Assembly (NCBI RefSeq): GCF_902859645.1
Contig: NZ_CADIJR010000022.1
Coordinates: 1 to 64,000, forward strand
Source: Achromobacter insuavis
GTDB lineage: Bacteria; Pseudomonadota; Gammaproteobacteria; Burkholderiales; Burkholderiaceae_B
DNA length: 64,000 nt
Direction of reading: 5' to 3'
Shown: piece by piece, positions 1-8,642 of the stretch
How the letters are laid out: the number at the start of each line of letters is the position of its first letter
How positions within the stretch are numbered: position 1 is the stretch's first letter
Made by a program: the position numbers and the translations under genes
Notes under the pieces: generated by a model
Seen by the model: only the letters and a program-made list of their open reading frames with translations
Told to the model about the DNA's origin: nothing
Database searches by the model: none

Positions 1-2
1 CC

Positions 3-476
3 TATGCGGCCGCCAGCGACACCGCCGTCGCGACCGCCGCCGACACGGCCGACGCGGCGGATCCCGCCCCCGCGGCGCAAGGCGCGACCCCGGCGCCGCG
101 CGACGCCGCCAAGGGCGTCTCGGTGCCCGGCGAGCAAGACAAACCCGACGGCGCCAGCGGCGAGGACGACAAGTCGACGTCCGCCGCCGACTCCCGCCAG
201 GAACGGCAGGTCGAGCAGAAACGCCGCCAGGACGATGCCCAGGCGGTGCGCGACGCCATCCGCGCCATGAAGGAACTGCTCGCCATGCTCAAGAGCAAGC
301 TGCGCATGCAGGACAAGGCCACCCAGAAACAGGTCGCCGAGGTGCAGGACGCCCTGGCCGACGCCGAAAAGACGGCGCACGCGATCGAAGGCGGCGGCGC
401 AATGAGCGGTCTGGACAGTGGCGGCCTGGGCGCCGCCAGCATGGATGCCGGCGGCGCCATGACGGCGTCGGCCTGA
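3..476 (+). CDS. C-terminal part of an unknown Ala-rich coiled-coil protein (5' truncated)
   Basis: The reading frame is open from the window edge to a TGA at 474-476, giving at least 157 residues; the true start lies upstream of the window. The first 60 visible residues are low-complexity Ala/Asp/Pro-rich. Residues about 66-129 are highly charged and helical (Glu, Gln, Lys, Arg with regularly spaced Leu/Val/Met), typical of a coiled coil. The last 25 residues are Gly/Ala/Met-rich. I do not recognise the family and no catalytic motif is visible. The frame is supported by strong third-position GC, while the overlapping +1 frame is a shadow. Confidence 0.6.
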   Translation, partial: YAAASDTAVATAADTADAADPAPAAQGATPAPRDAAKGVSVPGEQDKPDGASGEDDKSTSAADSRQERQVEQKRRQDDAQAVRDAIRAMKELLAMLKSKLRMQDKATQKQVAEVQDALADAEKTAHAIEGGGAMSGLDSGGLGAASMDAGGAMTASA

Positions 477-597
477 CCCGGCGGCGTCTTGCCGCCATTC
501 ACGGCCCCGGGGTTTCACCCCGGCGCCGCGCGGCTCGCGGGAAGCGGCATATGATGACGCTCCGTCCCTCTTGTCACGGCCGTTGCCGCCCTCCGCG

Positions 598-1092
598 ATG
601 TCCTTCATCCGCCCGTTCCTGCTCGTCCTGCTGGCCCTGCCGCTCCCGGCCATCGCCCAGGCCGACATCGAAGACGCCGCCGCACAGGCCCGCGCGACCT
701 TGAAGCAACAGGCCCTGGAGCCCGAATGGATAGACGAGTGCTTCCTCGCCAGCAATCCATTTCGCTACTGCATCTACCTCGACAAACAAGCCGGCGGATT
801 CCGTGTCGCCGACGTGCAATTGCGCGAGCCCTACCAGGTCTACCTGTTCGACAACGGGCCTGACTATCCGCAGGACGGGCGCTACCGCATCCGCCTGAAC
901 GGCAAGATCGGCTATGCCGACGAGGAAACGGGCGCCATCGTCGTCGCCCCGGTCTACGACTGCGCCTTTCCGTTCAAGGACGGCAAGGCCAGCGTGGGCC
1001 ATGGCTGCAAGAATGAAAGCGATGGCGAGCATCGCTGGTGGTCGGGCGGAGACTGGCAATCGATCGACCGGCAGGGCAAGGTCATTAACTAG
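598..1092 (+). CDS. exported WG-repeat-like protein
   Basis: 164 residues. I start at the ATG at 598 because a clean signal peptide follows directly (SFIRPFLLVLLALPLPAIA, cleavage near residue 20-22); the longer TTG form from 571 would bury it. The mature part carries a WG-type beta-hairpin motif around residues 100-140 (GKIGYADEETGAIVVAPVYD, then FKDGKASVGHG), a repeat that usually acts as a periplasmic or surface interaction module. Four Cys residues in the mature part could form disulfides. The specific role is unknown. It stands alone, facing the stop of the convergent monooxygenase 31 bases downstream. Confidence 0.7.
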   Translation: MSFIRPFLLVLLALPLPAIAQADIEDAAAQARATLKQQALEPEWIDECFLASNPFRYCIYLDKQAGGFRVADVQLREPYQVYLFDNGPDYPQDGRYRIRLNGKIGYADEETGAIVVAPVYDCAFPFKDGKASVGHGCKNESDGEHRWWSGGDWQSIDRQGKVIN

Positions 1093-1123
1093 CCGGCGGC
1101 GCGAACGCACGCGCCGTCGACCC

Positions 1124-2428
1124 TCACGCCAACCCCAGGTTGCCCGCGAACGTCGTGCTGGCATATGCGCGCCGCGCCAACCCCAGCGCCGCCAGCCGCG
1201 GCACCACCGCCTCCAGGAACAGGTCCAGCGACTGCATCGCGCCGCCCGGCAGGGCGATGAAGCCGTCTGCCGCCCCGGCGTCGGCACGCTGGCGGATCGC
1301 ATCGACCGCATCGTCGACGGTGCCGACCACCGTCCAATGCGCCGACGCGCTGGCCTCGGGCCGCGCCAGCAATTCGCGCAGACAGGGTTGCTCGCGTTCG
1401 ATCAGACGACGCAGCAACTGGGCATGCGTCGGGCTGCGCAACCCCTTCTGCGGCTGCCCCAGCATGCGCGCCGTAATGGGCGCCGCCGGATCAAGGTGCT
1501 CGACGTCCAGGCCGAGCGCCTGCCCGATGTAATGGCGCTTGCGCGACGCATCCTGGCCCGCGTGGGTCGCCTCATGGAGCGCCCGGGCCTGCGCCCGGGT
1601 GGGCGCCAGGTACAAGCTCAGGCCGGGCAGCATCCGTATCGCGTCCGGCTCGCGGCCATAGGCGGCCACGCGCCGCCGCAGGTCCTGCCGCAAGGCCTGG
1701 CCGCAAGCCACGTCGGGCGTTGCGGCAAACACCGCGTCGGCCACCCGGGCGGCGAAATCCCGCCCCCAGTCCGAGGCGCCCGCCTGGAACAGGGGAATGC
1801 GGCCGCCGGCGCGGGCGGGCACATTCAACGGCCCCTGCACACTGAAATACTCGCCGCGATGCGCGATCGGGCCAATGCGGGCCAGATCGGCGTACCGCCC
1901 GGATGTCCGGTCCGCCAGCACCGCGTCCTGCGGATAGCTGCGCCACAGCGCCTGCACCACCTCGGTGAACTCCAACGCCTTGCGATAGCGCTGCGCCGAC
2001 GGCGGCAGCGGCGCATCGCCAAAGTTCTGGCTGCCGTCGAGCGCCGTGACGATGTTCCAGCCCGCGCGGCCATCGCTGATCCAATCGAGCGATTGCAATT
2101 GCCGCGCCACCACGTAGGGGGGATTGAACGAGGTGGCGGCGGTCGTCACCAGGCCGATGTGCCGCGTGTCCCGCGCCAGCGCAGCCAACAACAGCGCCGG
2201 GTCGAGGCTGCTGAAACCCGGGCCTTGCGCCAGCGCCGGCAGGTCCAAAAACAACGCATCGGGGCGGAACACGAAGTCCAGGCAGGCGTCCTCCGCGCGC
2301 TGCGCGACACGACGGTAGAAATCCAGGTCGCACAAGCGCTCGACCTGGCTGTCCGGCCGCCGCCATGCCGAGGCGGACAGCCACGTGGCGGCCAGGGACA
2401 ATCCGATGCACAAGGGGGATGACTGCAT
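1124..2428 (-). CDS. LLM-class flavin-dependent monooxygenase of the NtaA/SnaA/DszA type
   Basis: 434 residues. The ATG at 2428 is preceded by AAGGAG nine bases upstream, so the in-frame ATG at 2458 is rejected. The TIM-barrel family is recognised by the segment ending in the motif FNPPYVVARQLQSLDW and GRAGWNIVT, the flavin-binding core of nitrilotriacetate, EDTA and pristinamycin/DBT-sulfone monooxygenases. These FMNH2-dependent enzymes take reduced flavin from a separate reductase and oxidise chelators or sulfones. It is the last gene of the iron-chelate uptake operon, 26 bases after the ATPase gene. By inference it could oxidise an imported iron chelate in the cytoplasm and release iron; the substrate is not visible from sequence. 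Alternative: a sulfonate or sulfone monooxygenase placed there by chance. Confidence 0.85.
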   Translation of the reverse strand: MQSSPLCIGLSLAATWLSASAWRRPDSQVERLCDLDFYRRVAQRAEDACLDFVFRPDALFLDLPALAQGPGFSSLDPALLLAALARDTRHIGLVTTAATSFNPPYVVARQLQSLDWISDGRAGWNIVTALDGSQNFGDAPLPPSAQRYRKALEFTEVVQALWRSYPQDAVLADRTSGRYADLARIGPIAHRGEYFSVQGPLNVPARAGGRIPLFQAGASDWGRDFAARVADAVFAATPDVACGQALRQDLRRRVAAYGREPDAIRMLPGLSLYLAPTRAQARALHEATHAGQDASRKRHYIGQALGLDVEHLDPAAPITARMLGQPQKGLRSPTHAQLLRRLIEREQPCLRELLARPEASASAHWTVVGTVDDAVDAIRQRADAGAADGFIALPGGAMQSLDLFLEAVVPRLAALGLARRAYASTTFAGNLGLA

Positions 2429-2454
2429 GACGCGGAACTCCTTGAAATACGCAT

Positions 2455-3276
2455 TCAATCGCCAGCGGCGCTGGCAATGGGCACGACCAGGGGCGTGCCG
2501 GACACGGGATCGGCCATCACCACGCAGCGGATGCCGAACAGGCGCTGCACCCGCTGCGGCGTGAGGACGTCGACCGGCGGCCCGCAGGCCTCGACCTTGC
2601 CGTCGCGCAGCGCGATGATGTGATCGGCATAGCGCGCCGCCTGGTTCAGGTCATGCAGCACCATCACCAGCGTCTTGCCCTGCTGCCGGTTCAACCGACG
2701 GCACAGGTCCAGCACCTCGAGCTGGTGGGCGATATCGAGATAGGTAGTGGGCTCGTCGAGCAGCATCACCGGCGCGTTCTGCGCCAACGCGAACGCCAGC
2801 CATGCGCGCTGGCGCTGCCCCCCCGACAGGGTGTGCACCGGCCGGTCGGCCAACGCGGTCAGGCCGGTCTGCGCCAGGGCCTGTAGCACCGCGTCGTCAT
2901 CGGCCGCGCACCAAGGCCGCCAGAAGGTCTGGTGCGGATAACGGCCGCGCGCGACCAGCTCCCCTACCCGAATGCCGTCTGGCGCTTGCGGCGCCTGGGG
3001 CAGAAGGCTCAACCGGGCCGCCAGTTCGCGCGCGCCATAACGCTGCAGCGCCTTGCCCTCGAGTTCCACCCGGCCCGCCTGCGGCGCCAGCAGGCGGGCC
3101 AATCCTCGCAGCAGCGTCGACTTGCCACAGCCGTTGGGCCCCAGGATGACGGTGATGCGTCCGGCGGGAATATCCAGGTCCAGGTCCTGGCACACGGGCG
3201 ACAGCTCATGCGACAGCGTGAGTCCGCGCGCGCGCAACACGACATCTGAGGGCGGAGGTGGAGGGCAGTCGCGCAT
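2455..3276 (-). CDS. iron-siderophore ABC transporter ATPase (FepC/FecE type)
   Basis: 273 residues from the ATG at 3276; a TTG at 3291 would add five residues. Walker A GPNGCGKST at 46-54, Q-loop near 95, signature LSGGQRQR at 151-158, Walker B VMLLDEPT at 171-178 and the switch His in VLHDLNQA. The family energises FepD/FepG-like permeases on the cytoplasmic face. It lies 25 bases after the second permease gene and just before the monooxygenase, with no room for a separate promoter, so it is part of the same leftward operon. Assignment to ferric siderophore import rests on the FepB-like partner and the Fur box at the upstream regulator. Confidence 0.92.
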   Translation of the reverse strand: MRDCPPPPPSDVVLRARGLTLSHELSPVCQDLDLDIPAGRITVILGPNGCGKSTLLRGLARLLAPQAGRVELEGKALQRYGARELAARLSLLPQAPQAPDGIRVGELVARGRYPHQTFWRPWCAADDDAVLQALAQTGLTALADRPVHTLSGGQRQRAWLAFALAQNAPVMLLDEPTTYLDIAHQLEVLDLCRRLNRQQGKTLVMVLHDLNQAARYADHIIALRDGKVEACGPPVDVLTPQRVQRLFGIRCVVMADPVSGTPLVVPIASAAGD

Positions 3277-3301
3277 GCAGGCTTTTCGCAATCGGATTGT
3301 G

Positions 3302-4339
3302 TCAGCGGGGGCCGCGGCGCAGCAGCAGCCAGATCAGGTAAAGCCCCCCCAGCAAGCCGGTCAGCTTGCCGATGGGCAGGTTCAATTGCCACGGATGCCG
3401 CTGGCCGAGCACGTCAGCGCCGATCACCAGGCAGGCGCCCATGGCGGCCGAGCCGATGATCGAGGGGCCCGCGCCGCCCAGCAGGCGCCGGGCCAGTTGC
3501 GGCGCGGCCAGCGCGATGAAGGCGATCGGCCCGGCCGCGCCCGTGGCCAGCGACGCCAGCATCACCGCGCAGAAAAACATCGTCACGCGCACCCGCGCCA
3601 CCGGCACGCCCAGCTGGTTGGCCAGGTCATCGCCCATTTCCAGTAAAGCCAGACCGCGCGCCGACGCGCACACGAGGGGCAGGCACAACGCGAGGGCGCC
3701 CCCCGCCAGCCAGGCATGCGTCCAGGTGCGCGCATTGAGGGAGCCAGACAACCAGAGATTCGCCAACAGCGCATGATCCAGGTCGCCCTTGACCAGCAAC
3801 AGGCCGTTCACGGCATGCAGCATCGCGCCCACGCCGATGCCGACCAGCACCAGCCGGCGCGCGCTCATTCCGCCACGGCGATAGGCCAGCAGCCAGACCA
3901 TGGCAGCGGTCAGCAGGCCGCCGAGGGCCGCGCCTCCCGCCGCGCCGATCACGGACGGGCCATACAGGATGATGTGCAGCAAGGCGCCGGAAGCCGCGCC
4001 CGTGGTGAAGCCGATGAGATCGGGGGACCCCAGCGGATTGCGCGACAGCGACTGGAACACCGCCCCCGATACGCCGAGCGCGGCGCCCACGAACAGGCCG
4101 GTCAACACGCGTGGCAGGCGAAAGCCCAGGATCAGTTGCTCGCCAGACGTCGCCGGCGGGCCGCTGGCCAGCATGTCGAGCATGCGGCCCAGCGACAGCC
4201 CGCCACTGCCCGTCCCCAGCGCGACCAGCGCCAGGATCCCGGCCGACAGCAGCAACGCCAGGCCGGCCAGCGCGGCGCGCGGCGCCGCGCCGGCCACGCG
4301 CGGCCGCCACCAAGCCATCGAATGGATCGCGTCGCGCAT
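3302..4339 (-). CDS. FecCD-family ferric siderophore permease, second subunit (FepG-like)
   Basis: 345 residues. The start is taken as ATG at 4339, one base after the stop of the preceding permease gene (TGACATG), rather than the GTG at 4357 inside that gene. Nine to ten hydrophobic segments are visible, with the FecCD hallmark GAALGVSGAVFQSLSRNPLG after the second segment and the cytoplasmic coupling segment GPIAFIALAAPQLARRL. The protein pairs with the 339-residue permease to form the inner-membrane channel. The tight spacing suggests translational coupling and equal production of the two subunits. Confidence 0.92.
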   Translation of the reverse strand: MRDAIHSMAWWRPRVAGAAPRAALAGLALLLSAGILALVALGTGSGGLSLGRMLDMLASGPPATSGEQLILGFRLPRVLTGLFVGAALGVSGAVFQSLSRNPLGSPDLIGFTTGAASGALLHIILYGPSVIGAAGGAALGGLLTAAMVWLLAYRRGGMSARRLVLVGIGVGAMLHAVNGLLLVKGDLDHALLANLWLSGSLNARTWTHAWLAGGALALCLPLVCASARGLALLEMGDDLANQLGVPVARVRVTMFFCAVMLASLATGAAGPIAFIALAAPQLARRLLGGAGPSIIGSAAMGACLVIGADVLGQRHPWQLNLPIGKLTGLLGGLYLIWLLLRRGPR

Positions 4340-4340
4340 G

Positions 4341-5360
4341 TCAGCCCATCCCGGCACGGCGCGCCAGCGCCACGAACAGCGGCCCGCCCAGCACTGCCGC
4401 CATGATCCCGGCGCTGATCTCGTCCGGCGCCGCGATCACGCGGCCCAGGGTATCCGCGGCCAGCAGCAGGCAGGCGCCCACCAGCGCGGCGCAGGGGATC
4501 ACGCGGCGATGGCCGGGGCCACAGACATGGCGCGCCACGTGGGGCGCGGCCAGCCCGACGAAGGCGAGCGGGCCGGCGGCGGCGGTGGCCGCGCCAGCCA
4601 GCAACACAATGACGACGGCGGTCCCGATCCAGACCAGGCGCGGCCGCGCGCCCAGGGACTTGCCAAGGTCCTGTCCCAGCGCCAGCGCATCCAGCGCGCG
4701 CGCCAACGCCAACGCGCCCACCGAGCCCAGCGCCACGGCCGGCAGCACGGCCACCAGCACCTGGCCCGAACGCCCCTGCAACGAACCGACCACCCAATGG
4801 CGGAACTGATCGAAGACCCGCTCCTCGCTGTTGAGGGTGATGAGCTGCGTGACGGCCAGCAGGATCGCCGATATCGCCGCGCCGGCCAGAACCAGCCGCA
4901 GCGGATCGTGCGCGCGATGCAGCCCGCCGATCGCATAGACCAGCGCGCCGGCCGCCGCCGCGCCGGCAAAACCCGCCATCACCTGCCCCGCCGGCCCGTG
5001 CGCGGCGCCCAGCGCCATGGCGGCGGCGATCGCCGCCGCCGCGCCCGCATTGACGCCCAGCAGACCGGGATCGGCCAATGGATTGCGCGTCAGGGTCTGC
5101 ATCAGCGCCCCGGCGACGCCGAGCGCCCCGCCCGCGACCAGCGCCAGCACGGTGCGTGGCAAGCGCAGATGGCGCAGCAGCAGGTGCTCGCTGTCACGCG
5201 CATCGAAGGCGGTGAGCGCGTGCTCCACCGTCGCCAGCGACAACGGCCGCGCGCCGACCATCAGGCTCGCCAACGCCAGCAGGGCGATCGCGATCATGCA
5301 GGCCGGCAGCAAGGTCCAGGCGAGGCGGCGGCGCGCGGCCGGCGGGTGCGGGAAGGTCAT
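4341..5360 (-). CDS. FecCD-family ferric siderophore permease, first subunit (FepD-like)
   Basis: 339 residues; ATG at 5360 overlaps the stop of the binding-protein gene (ATGA), so the two are translationally coupled. An N-terminal basic stretch is followed by nine to ten membrane segments. The FecCD motif GGALGVAGALMQTLTRNPLA lies near residue 75-95 and the coupling segment GPLAFVGLAAPHVARH near 255. It should sit in the inner membrane with the neighbouring permease and take a ferric chelate from the FepB-like protein. Nothing unusual is seen apart from the tight coupling. Confidence 0.92.
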   Translation of the reverse strand: MTFPHPPAARRRLAWTLLPACMIAIALLALASLMVGARPLSLATVEHALTAFDARDSEHLLLRHLRLPRTVLALVAGGALGVAGALMQTLTRNPLADPGLLGVNAGAAAAIAAAMALGAAHGPAGQVMAGFAGAAAAGALVYAIGGLHRAHDPLRLVLAGAAISAILLAVTQLITLNSEERVFDQFRHWVVGSLQGRSGQVLVAVLPAVALGSVGALALARALDALALGQDLGKSLGARPRLVWIGTAVVIVLLAGAATAAAGPLAFVGLAAPHVARHVCGPGHRRVIPCAALVGACLLLAADTLGRVIAAPDEISAGIMAAVLGGPLFVALARRAGMG

Positions 5361-6298
5361 ATGCCGAAGCGTTCGAGCAGAGTGTCGATGATCTGACCGG
5401 CGCTGTACGCATCGATGCGAAAGGCGTCGCGGCCAAGGCCGTAGACCTGCCCCGCCCGCACCGACGGCAGGTTGGCCAGCACCGGATCGCGCAGCAGGGC
5501 GCCGGCGCCCGCGGCGTCGGCGCGCAGCACGAAGGTGGTGCGCGCCGTCAGGCGCGTCAGCGCCTCGTAGGGCGCCCAGACGAAATCGCCCGGCGCGCCC
5601 AGCGCCACGTGCCAGGCCGGATCGGGCGCCTCGATCCGGAAGCCCAGCGAGGCCAGCAGGCGCGCATGCGGGCTGGCCGGCGTGGCGATGGGATTGTTGG
5701 TGCCCGGGCCGTTGTAGCTGACGATGTTGACGGCGCCTTCGGGGATGCGCAGGCGGGCGCGGGCCGCGGCGACCCGCGCGTCAAAGTCCGCGATGGCGCG
5801 CGCGGCGGCGGCCTCGATGCCGAGCGCCCGGCCCAGTTGCACCGCGAGCTCCTGCCAGGTCTGGTGGCTGTAATCGACCACGATGACCGGCGCGATGGCG
5901 CGCAGCGCATCGAGCTGCTCGCGCGCCGAGTCGGCACCGGTGGCCGAGACGATGATGAGATCGGGCCGGGCCGCATACGCCGCTTCCAGGTCGACCTGCC
6001 CGGCCGGCCACAGCGGCGTGAGGCCGCGTTCGCGCGCGACCGGCGCCCATTGATCGAAAAAGCGGCCATTGGCGCCGCCGGCGCTGGCAATGAGCGGCGC
6101 GTCGATGGCCAGCAACGTGCCGCTGACCGTCACCGACGTCGACAGCACGCGCCGCGGGGCCACGGTCAGCGTGGTCTGCGTGCCATCGGCATTGTCGAAG
6201 CGCCGTGGCCAATCCGGCGCCGTCTCCGCCTGCGCCGACGCCCCCAGGCCCAGCGCGAGCGCCATCAGCCACGCGGCCAGCCGGCGACGTGTCGTCAC
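5357..6298 (-). CDS. FepB-like periplasmic ferric siderophore-binding protein
   Basis: 313 residues from GTG at 6298, which overlaps the TonB receptor stop as GTGA. An open frame continues upstream to 7546 but that part is only a shadow of the receptor gene. The N-terminus (TTRRRLAAWLMALALGLGASAQA) is a signal peptide. The mature part matches the FepB pattern: WPRRFDNADG, RVLSTSVTVSGTLLAIDAP, LIASAGG and LTPLWPAGQVDLEAAYAARP. Such class III binding proteins deliver catecholate ferric siderophores to FepDG-type permeases. The usual partner in enterobactin uptake is a FepA-like receptor, whereas the receptor here looks more FhuA/FoxA-like, so the ligand class is uncertain. Confidence 0.9.
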   Translation of the reverse strand: MTTRRRLAAWLMALALGLGASAQAETAPDWPRRFDNADGTQTTLTVAPRRVLSTSVTVSGTLLAIDAPLIASAGGANGRFFDQWAPVARERGLTPLWPAGQVDLEAAYAARPDLIIVSATGADSAREQLDALRAIAPVIVVDYSHQTWQELAVQLGRALGIEAAAARAIADFDARVAAARARLRIPEGAVNIVSYNGPGTNNPIATPASPHARLLASLGFRIEAPDPAWHVALGAPGDFVWAPYEALTRLTARTTFVLRADAAGAGALLRDPVLANLPSVRAGQVYGLGRDAFRIDAYSAGQIIDTLLERFGI

Positions 6299-8514
6299 CA
6301 CGACAGTCGCGCGGTCGCCATGACCGTGCGCCCGGTGCCGTAGTAGCACGAGGTGGCCGCCGAGCACGTGGCCACGTAGCGCTTGTCGGCCAGGTTGCTG
6401 CCATTGAGCGCCAACTGCAGGTTCATGCCGCCGATCTTGCCCGCGTCGTAGCGCAGGGCGGCATCGAACAGCGTGTAGGCCGGAATGTGCAGATTGTTGG
6501 CCAGGTCGCCATAGGTCGCGCCGACATAGCGCACCCCCGCCCCCATGCCCAGGCCGGCCAGCGGACCGCCATGGAAGGTGTAGTCCACCCACATCGAGCC
6601 CATCCACTCGGGCACCCGGATCATGCGGTTGCCAGTGTAGCCGTCGTTGTTGCGCACCACCTTCGAATCCATGCGCGTGACGGCGCCGATGACGCTCAGC
6701 CCCCGCAGCGGCGTGATGCGGCCCTCCAGCTCGACGCCGCGCACGCGCACCTTGCCGGTCTGTACCTGGTAGGCCTCGTCGGCCTCGTTGAGCGGATCGG
6801 CCGTCAGCACGTTCTGTTGCGACAGCTCGTAGGCCGACAACGTGATCATGCCGTCGATGTGGCGCGGTTCGTACTTCAGGCCCGCCTCCCATTGCGTGCC
6901 GGTGGTCGGCTTGAAGGCGCTGCCCGCGCGCGTCGTGCCGCCCGTGGGCTGGAACGACTCCGAATAGCTGAAGTAGGGCGCCAGGCCATTGTCGAACAGG
7001 TAGGTGACGCCGGCGCGACCCGTGAAGGCCTCGTCGCGGGTCACCTGGCGCACACCGGTCAGGCGGTTCAGGGAATCCATGCGCGTCCAGTCCTGCCGCC
7101 CGCCCAGGGTGAAGCGCCAGCGGTCCAGCGCGATCTGGTCCTGCAGGTACACGCCGTACTGCGAGTCGGTCTCGCGAGTGGACATCTGCTTGGCCAGCGT
7201 CGGCTCGAAATCGTAATGGGTATAGACCGGGTCGTACACATTGATGGCAATGACGGCCGGCGAAACGGTCGCGGCCTGGCGCAAGAAGGTCCAATCGGTC
7301 TTCTGCCAATCGAAGCCGGCGATCATCGTGTGGGTGAGCGGTCCGGTTCCGAACTTGCCCTCGATGCGCGTGTCGATGGTCTGCGCGTCGGAATCGCCTT
7401 CGCCCTGCACCGCGCGACGATTGAGGATGCGGCCGCCGATGAGCGTATTCAGGTTGGTGAGCGCGGCGCCGCGCACCCCGTTGCCCACCGTCGCGCGGTA
7501 GAGCGAATCCACGTGCGTGTAGCGCGCGTTCTGGCTGAACTTCCATGCGTCGTTGAACTGATGTTCGAGCTGCCAGCCGGCGGTCCAGATATCGCGGTTG
7601 TAGGTGTTCCAGTCGGGCTCGCCCAGGAACGTGGTGTTCTTGATGTAGCCCTCGGCGGCCGGCACCACCGTTCCCTGATAGGGCAGGAACTGGAAGGTGC
7701 TGCCGCCCCGATCCTTCTGGTACAGGCCGTGCAGCGTCAACCGTGTGGCGTGATCGTTGAAATACATCGTGGCGCTAGGCGCAATGAACCACTGCTCGTG
7801 GTCGGTGTGCTTGATCTGTGTCGCGCCGTCGCCATACAGGCCCACCAGCCGCCACAGCACGTTCTCGTCGCCGTTGGCGCCGCCCAGGTCGAACGCGGTC
7901 TGCCTGCGTCCGTGACCGTCGACCTGCAACTGCACCACCTGCTCCTCTCCCAGCGTCGGCAGCTTGCTGACCTGGTTCACCATGCCGCCCGGCGCCAACT
8001 GGCCATACAGCACGCTGGAGGGACCTTTCAGCACCTCGACACGCTCCAGGTTCCAGGTATTGAACGAGGTCCGGTTCCAGCTCAGGCTGCTGTCCGACGG
8101 CGCGCGCAATCCATCGAGCATCACGTTTGCGCCAAAGCTGCCGGCATCGAAGCCGCGGATATAGAGATCATCGACCCGGTTGTCGATGCCCTGGCTCTCG
8201 GGTAAGACACCCGCCGTGTAGCGGGTCGCCTCATTCAGGTTGCGCACGCCGCGCAGGTCCATCTCGCGCCGCTCGATCACCGACACCGATTGCGGCACTT
8301 CACGCAGCGGCGTGTCGGTCTTGGTCGAGCCGCCGATCGTCTCTGCGGGCCGGTAGGCATTGACCGTTACGGCTTCCAGGCTGACCGGTTCGTCGGCCGC
8401 GAAGACGACGCCAGCCTGCCCCGACAGGGCGAGCAACAGCGGATAGACTGCGCGGCGCCTGGCCGGACGAGCGGCGCGGCGGAAGGGGAGGCGCTTCGGC
8501 GCGAGGGCTGGCAC
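6295..8514 (-). CDS. TonB-dependent siderophore receptor
   Basis: 739 residues from GTG at 8514, which has a good Shine-Dalgarno AGGAGA about eight bases upstream. The leader runs to AAD near residue 42; a TonB box-like EAVTVNA follows. The plug domain shows PQSVSVIERREMDLRGV, YIRGFDA and ERVEVLKGPSSVLYGQLAPGG; the C-terminus ends in aromatic Trp, as in beta-barrel receptors. There is no N-terminal STN signalling domain, so control should not use a FecIR-type surface signal. That fits with the AraC regulator just upstream. The plug sequence resembles hydroxamate (ferrichrome/ferrioxamine) receptors, which by inference suggests a xenosiderophore since no siderophore synthesis gene is present. 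Confidence 0.93.
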   Translation of the reverse strand: MPALAPKRLPFRRAARPARRRAVYPLLLALSGQAGVVFAADEPVSLEAVTVNAYRPAETIGGSTKTDTPLREVPQSVSVIERREMDLRGVRNLNEATRYTAGVLPESQGIDNRVDDLYIRGFDAGSFGANVMLDGLRAPSDSSLSWNRTSFNTWNLERVEVLKGPSSVLYGQLAPGGMVNQVSKLPTLGEEQVVQLQVDGHGRRQTAFDLGGANGDENVLWRLVGLYGDGATQIKHTDHEQWFIAPSATMYFNDHATRLTLHGLYQKDRGGSTFQFLPYQGTVVPAAEGYIKNTTFLGEPDWNTYNRDIWTAGWQLEHQFNDAWKFSQNARYTHVDSLYRATVGNGVRGAALTNLNTLIGGRILNRRAVQGEGDSDAQTIDTRIEGKFGTGPLTHTMIAGFDWQKTDWTFLRQAATVSPAVIAINVYDPVYTHYDFEPTLAKQMSTRETDSQYGVYLQDQIALDRWRFTLGGRQDWTRMDSLNRLTGVRQVTRDEAFTGRAGVTYLFDNGLAPYFSYSESFQPTGGTTRAGSAFKPTTGTQWEAGLKYEPRHIDGMITLSAYELSQQNVLTADPLNEADEAYQVQTGKVRVRGVELEGRITPLRGLSVIGAVTRMDSKVVRNNDGYTGNRMIRVPEWMGSMWVDYTFHGGPLAGLGMGAGVRYVGATYGDLANNLHIPAYTLFDAALRYDAGKIGGMNLQLALNGSNLADKRYVATCSAATSCYYGTGRTVMATARLSW

Positions 8515-8590
8515 GGGACTTCTCCTGCGAGTAAATAAGATTTGTTCTCACTGGAGTAGAGCATGGGGTGCCGATACGCGTCGTTCGTGA

Positions 8591-8627
8591 AAACGGCAGA
8601 TTTGTTCGCGCAAACGGCGATCTGCCG
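8591..8627. promoter_or_regulatory. candidate AraC-type operator: 21-bp direct repeat plus inverted repeat
   Basis: Between the regulator stop (8643) and the receptor start (8514), AAACGGC occurs at 8591-8597 and again at 8612-8618, a spacing of exactly 21 bases or two helical turns, as is typical for AraC-family half-sites. The same stretch also holds a perfect 8-bp inverted repeat, CGGCAGAT at 8594-8601 and ATCTGCCG at 8620-8627. It lies 75-115 bases upstream of the receptor start, where an activator would sit. An alternative is a terminator of the regulator gene, but no T-run follows the hairpin on the minus strand. Confidence 0.45.
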
Positions 8628-8642
8628 CTAGCGCCGGCGCCG

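Noticed and set aside
5357-7546. An apparent 729-residue protein joining the binding protein to an upstream extension
   Set aside because: The extra N-terminal part is a shadow frame of the TonB receptor; the real binding protein starts at the GTGA overlap at 6298 with a signal peptide.
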